A stretch of 6,566 nucleotides of DNA, taken from contig JANRKG010000131.1 of NCBI GenBank assembly GCA_033763635.1, positions 1-6,566 on the forward strand, given 5' to 3'. This stretch comes from JANRKG01 sp033763635 (GTDB lineage Bacteria; Cyanobacteriota; Cyanobacteriia; GCF-001939115). The notes under the pieces were generated by a model. The model was not told the DNA's origin. It searched no databases and was given only the letters and a program-made list of their open reading frames with translations. Every line of letters starts with the position of its first letter. The stretch's first letter is position 1. Both the position numbers and the translations under genes were made by a program. Positions 3,117 through 6,566 of the stretch are shown here, in pieces.

Positions 3117-5399
3117 TCAAAACTCAATCAAATCTTTAGCCTCTTCAGTCACGTAAATTCCCCGAAGTCTCTGGGCTAACAGGGTATACCGGGTCTGGGC
3201 CTTCATTTGATTGACCGCCATGCCGATCGCCTTCTGGGGGCCAACCAGGATGGCTAACTGGCGGGCACGGGTCAGGCCCGTATAGAGAAGATTGCGGGAC
3301 AGCATCAGGTAATGCTGCATGTACAGGGGCAGGATAACGACCGGATATTCGCTGCCCTGAGATTTATGAATCGTAACAGCGAAGGCCAGGGTGATCTCGT
3401 TTAGGTCGGCGTAATCGTAACTGACCGTGCGATCCCCGAACTGAACCTCCACATCCTGACTTTCGGGATCGATCGCCAGAATTCGCCCCAAATCCCCGTT
3501 AAAGACTTCTCGATCGTAGTCATTCACCTGCTGAATCACCCGATCGCCGACCCGCAGGGTCATCCCTGCCCGCACCAACTCAGCCTTACCGGGATCAGGC
3601 GGATTGATCAACTGCTGCAATACCGTATTCAGATTACGGGTGCCCACTTCTCCCCGGGTCATGGGGCAGAGAATCTGCATTTCCCGCATGGGATCAAAAT
3701 CGAGGGCTGGGATCAGGTCGGTCACGAGATCACGAATCGCCTGGACCCCCTGTTCCGGTTCGGCGGCTCCCAACCATAAACAATCGGATTGGGGCTGATT
3801 TGAAACACCTTCCAGCTTGGGAAATTTTCCCTGATTGATCAGGTGGGCATTGGTGACGATCGCACTGGCCTGAGCTTGCCGAAAGACCTGGGTGAGGCGG
3901 ATCACGGGCACTTGCTCTGAGGCGATTGCATCCTGCAACACGGCTCCCGGTCCCACACTGGGAAGCTGGTCGATATCTCCCACCAGTAACAGTTGGGCAT
4001 CCAGAGCCACTGCTTTCAGCAAGGAGTTTGCCAGAAACAGATCCAGCATCGACGCTTCATCCACCACGATCGCCTGGGCCGGGATCGGGTTCGTCTCGTC
4101 CCGCTTGAACTTCATGCCCTTGGGGTCAAACTCCAACACCCGATGGATAGTACGGGCTTCCTGTCCCGTCACCTCGCTCAACCGCTGGGCAGCCCGTCCG
4201 GTAGGAGAAGCCAGGGCGATGGATTTGCCCATTGCCCGCCATAGAGCAACGATCGTGCGAGTCGTGAAGGTTTTTCCCGTTCCCGGTCCTCCTGTGAGTA
4301 CGAGGACTCGCTGGCAGGCTGCCATTTCCACCGCTTGCCGTTGTTCTGGCGAGAGGGGCATCCCTGTTTTCTCAATGAAGCGATCGATCCACCGTTGCAC
4401 CCGTGAGATGTCCACTTCGAGGGGATGGCTGAGTAACTGCTTGAGGGTGGATGCGAGTTTGCGTTCAGTTCCGTAAAACGTGGGAATGTAATACCCAAAT
4501 TGATCCAGTTTGGGAAGCACTTCTTCCGTTTTTACCAACTCGTGATCATTTACCATCTGCCGTATTAAAAACAATACCTGGTCTGCTTTAGGTAGATGAT
4601 CTTTCAGGGCAAGACGTTTTACTGTGCGATCGATCAATTCAGCTTCCGGCAGGAAACAATGACCTTCCTCTGATGCTTCCCTCAACACATGGAGAATCCC
4701 GCATCGGTAGCGGAATTCAGAGCTTGGTGCAATTCCCAGGTTCCGGGCGATTGCATCCGCCGTAACGAACCCGATCCCGTACACATCCGTCGCCAACTGA
4801 TAGGGATTTTCAGTAACAATCGCGATCGAATCATCCCCATATTGTTTGTAGATTTTGACGGCGTAAGTGGTCGAAACCCCATGCCCCTGGAGAAACAACA
4901 TCACTTCTTTGATGGCTTTTTGAGCGCTCCAGGCGGATTGAATCATCTTCACCCGTTTCAGGGCAATCCCCGGTACCTCCACGAGGCGATGGATCTCATG
5001 CTCAATAATGTTCAGGGTTTCCAATCCAAAGTGAGCGACAATCCGTTTAGCAGTGATAGGCCCAACGCCTTTGATTAATCCACTTCCCAAATACTTTTCT
5101 ATACCCGTCAGGGTGGCAGGTTTCGTTTCTCGGTATTGAGTCACCTGAAACTGAGGACCGTATTTAGGATGATCCCGCCAGATGCCTTGCAGTTGCAGGG
5201 TTTGCCCTGCCTGAATAGTGGCAAAATTCCCAACGATCGTCACTAACTCACTGGTGCGGGGCGCTTTCAGACGGGCGATCGTGTAACCCGACTCCTCCGA
5301 GTGGAACGTCAGCCGTTCCACCACTCCCTGGAGGGTTTCTTGGGGAGCCTGGGAACTGGTTTGATGCGTGGCTTTATCAGTACCAGAAGAGTTACCCAC
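3117..5399 (-). CDS. recD2: RecD2-type ATP-dependent DNA helicase (SF1B, RecD/TraA family)
   Basis: Complete at 760 aa, the normal size of RecD2. It is a 5'-3' DNA helicase of repair and recombination that acts without RecBC. Order of parts: an OB-like N-domain (about 22-92); helix-hairpin-helix segments (LIKGVGPITAKRI at 108-120, LVEVPGIAL near 139-147, VYGIGFVTADAIA at 206-218); then the two RecA-like lobes. Motifs: Walker A GGPGTGKT at 370-377, Walker B VVDEAS at 445-450, motif III GDIDQLPSVG at 474-483, QVFRQ at 504-508, an SH3-like insert near 618-645, TIHKSQGSEY at 676-685, and YTGLTRAR at 706-713. All motor residues look intact. The start codon is GTG (5397-5399) with a poor RBS; an in-frame TGA 12 bp further upstream prevents a longer ATG start. 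The first 20 residues (Ser/Thr/Gln-rich) may be dispensable or untranslated. It lies 42 bp after the kinase gene on the same strand and may be co-transcribed with it. Confidence 0.95.
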   Translation of the reverse strand: MGNSSGTDKATHQTSSQAPQETLQGVVERLTFHSEESGYTIARLKAPRTSELVTIVGNFATIQAGQTLQLQGIWRDHPKYGPQFQVTQYRETKPATLTGIEKYLGSGLIKGVGPITAKRIVAHFGLETLNIIEHEIHRLVEVPGIALKRVKMIQSAWSAQKAIKEVMLFLQGHGVSTTYAVKIYKQYGDDSIAIVTENPYQLATDVYGIGFVTADAIARNLGIAPSSEFRYRCGILHVLREASEEGHCFLPEAELIDRTVKRLALKDHLPKADQVLFLIRQMVNDHELVKTEEVLPKLDQFGYYIPTFYGTERKLASTLKQLLSHPLEVDISRVQRWIDRFIEKTGMPLSPEQRQAVEMAACQRVLVLTGGPGTGKTFTTRTIVALWRAMGKSIALASPTGRAAQRLSEVTGQEARTIHRVLEFDPKGMKFKRDETNPIPAQAIVVDEASMLDLFLANSLLKAVALDAQLLLVGDIDQLPSVGPGAVLQDAIASEQVPVIRLTQVFRQAQASAIVTNAHLINQGKFPKLEGVSNQPQSDCLWLGAAEPEQGVQAIRDLVTDLIPALDFDPMREMQILCPMTRGEVGTRNLNTVLQQLINPPDPGKAELVRAGMTLRVGDRVIQQVNDYDREVFNGDLGRILAIDPESQDVEVQFGDRTVSYDYADLNEITLAFAVTIHKSQGSEYPVVILPLYMQHYLMLSRNLLYTGLTRARQLAILVGPQKAIGMAVNQMKAQTRYTLLAQRLRGIYVTEEAKDLIEF

Positions 5400-5441
5400 A
5401 ACTAAAATTGCTCAGGGATCGATAGCTTCTAGTGTGACATT

Positions 5442-6566
5442 TTATTGAACTTGTGGTGTTAAAGACTCTTGGATTATCAGGAGCAATTCTCTAAGGCTGA
5501 GGGGTTTTGAGAGATAATGACTGGCCCCAGCAGCAAGGCACCGTTCGCAATCGCCTATCATTGCCAGGGCCGTGATGGCGATGATGGGGGTACTTTGTAA
5601 AGCAGGGTTGCGGCGAATCTGCTGCATCGCTTCCAGACCGTCTATCCCTGGCATTTGAATATCCATCAGAATGATATCAGGGAGTTCTGCCTGAGCCAGG
5701 TCGATTGCTTGCTGTCCATCTCTTGCCACCTGCACCCGACAACCTTTGGCAATTAAATAACTGGAAATCATATTGATATTCGCTTCATTGTCCTCAGCGA
5801 GCAGGACCAGCGGTGCTTTTTGCCAATGGGAGAAACTGGCATTACTGCCCTCCCCAAGCGGCTCCAGTCCCGAAAAGTCAGGAGTGAGAGCCTCACAGGG
5901 CAGATCGATCGTGAAGCAACTCCCGACTCCCACTTCGCTGGTGAGTCCGACCTGTCCTCCATGCAGTTCCACAATGCGTTTGACCAGCGCTAACCCCAGT
6001 CCAGTTCCCTCATATTGACGATTGAGGGCGGTATTAACCTGAATGAACGGTCTGAACAGTTGTTTGATATGGTGAGGTGCAATCCCAATCCCGGTGTCTG
6101 TTACTGCAATTCGCACAAATCCATTGCCCGTGGCGCTTGCCTCCAGGGTAATGTGGCCTCCTTCCGGTGTAAATTTCACTGCATTATTTAGCAAGTTAAT
6201 CAAAACCTGGCGGATACGGCGCTCGTCCACTGAGATAACAGGCAACTGGGGGGAGAGTTGAATTTCTAGTTGAATGTTTTTTTTCAGGGCTTGTTGGGTC
6301 ACAAAAGCCAAACTGTCCTGACAGAGGGGAGCGATCACCATCGGAACACACTCAAGCTTAGTCTGGCCCGATTCAATTTTGGCGACATCCAAAATATCGT
6401 TGATCAGTTCCAATAAATGGGCACCACTGCGATTGATGGTTTGTAAAGTTCTTTTTTGTCGCTCCGTGAGGCTGCCAAAGATCTCCTCTAATAACCCCTC
6501 TGTCATGCCCAAAATAGCGTTGAGAGGGGTACGTAGTTCATGGCTCATGTTTGCCAGGAATTCATC
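5442..6566 (-). CDS. Partial hybrid sensor histidine kinase (HisKA-HATPase_c-REC), N-terminus outside the window
   Basis: 374 codons are visible and the frame continues past the right edge; the first codons read DEFLANMSHELRTPLN, so the Met in MSHELR is internal, not the start. Counting from that Met: the phospho-accepting His is H3 within the HisKA dimerisation helices (1-60). HATPase_c spans about 105-217, with N-box INLLNNAVKF (117-126), G1 box DTGIG (151-155), F-box LFRPF (164-168) and G2 box GTGLGL (181-186). A C-terminal receiver domain (about 247-362) has the acidic pair E252/D253, phospho-acceptor D296 in ILMDIQMP, T326 and K348 in LSKPLS. All catalytic residues are present. The kinase would autophosphorylate on H3 and pass phosphate to its own receiver, perhaps on to an unlinked phosphotransfer partner. 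The missing N-terminus would carry the sensor (often PAS/GAF in cyanobacteria), so the signal is unknown. No terminator is seen before recD2. Confidence 0.96.
   Translation of the reverse strand, partial: DEFLANMSHELRTPLNAILGMTEGLLEEIFGSLTERQKRTLQTINRSGAHLLELINDILDVAKIESGQTKLECVPMVIAPLCQDSLAFVTQQALKKNIQLEIQLSPQLPVISVDERRIRQVLINLLNNAVKFTPEGGHITLEASATGNGFVRIAVTDTGIGIAPHHIKQLFRPFIQVNTALNRQYEGTGLGLALVKRIVELHGGQVGLTSEVGVGSCFTIDLPCEALTPDFSGLEPLGEGSNASFSHWQKAPLVLLAEDNEANINMISSYLIAKGCRVQVARDGQQAIDLAQAELPDIILMDIQMPGIDGLEAMQQIRRNPALQSTPIIAITALAMIGDCERCLAAGASHYLSKPLSLRELLLIIQESLTPQVQ

Noticed and set aside
3892..4476. 194-codon plus-strand frame and smaller frames opposite or overlapping recD2
   Set aside because: The RecD2 motifs run uninterrupted through this region on the minus strand; the other frames have Arg/Ser-rich compositions typical of out-of-frame translation.
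1..6566. tRNA, rRNA or known riboswitch
   Set aside because: No cloverleaf-like or rRNA-like segments or riboswitch core motifs were seen on either strand when reading by eye.

Overview
The window looks like the chromosome of a cyanobacterium. Four lines of evidence support this. The core CGATCG of the cyanobacterial HIP1 palindrome (GCGATCGC) occurs about 22 times by eye between 780 and 5950, with one full HIP1 at 1916-1923. There is a groES-groEL operon whose GroEL has the DFDY-type tail of cyanobacterial GroEL1. The groES promoter carries both a perfect CIRCE and a match to the cyanobacterial K-box. A hybrid sensor kinase of the type common in this phylum lies upstream. I cannot name a genus. 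All protein-coding genes lie on the minus strand, so the window reads from right to left.

Right part (6566 to 3117): the C-terminal part of a hybrid histidine kinase (HisKA, HATPase_c, REC) runs in from the window edge. After 42 bp it is followed by a complete RecD2-type helicase gene, which starts with GTG.

Middle (3116 to 706): the groESL regulatory region begins 4 bp after the recD2 stop. In transcription order it holds a K-box, a sigma70-type promoter, a CIRCE operator over the expected start site, and a leader of about 270 nt. The leader contains a perfect 11-bp A+T-rich hairpin and a 14-bp tandem repeat. Then come groES (103 aa), a 118-bp spacer and groEL (546 aa). The promoter layout predicts heat induction through HrcA plus HrcA-independent light/heat control.

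Left part (705 to 1) is different: it is A+T-rich and contains no CGATCG. A perfect consensus promoter (TTGACA-N17-TATAAT) starts on the base after the groEL stop codon. It points to an orphan 119-aa gene of about 25% G+C. Between promoter and gene lie a 12-bp hairpin at the predicted 5' end of the mRNA and a 35-bp tandem duplication that copied the ribosome binding site and the ATG. The upstream copy opens a 12-codon leader ORF whose TGA overlaps the start codon of the 119-aa gene (ATGA). After the gene come a perfect 18-bp hairpin, another promoter, and the first 18 codons of what looks like an AF2212/DUF104-type antitoxin gene, cut by the window edge. This left block is the most unusual part of the window. 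Its gene is unrecognised and no function is proposed for it.
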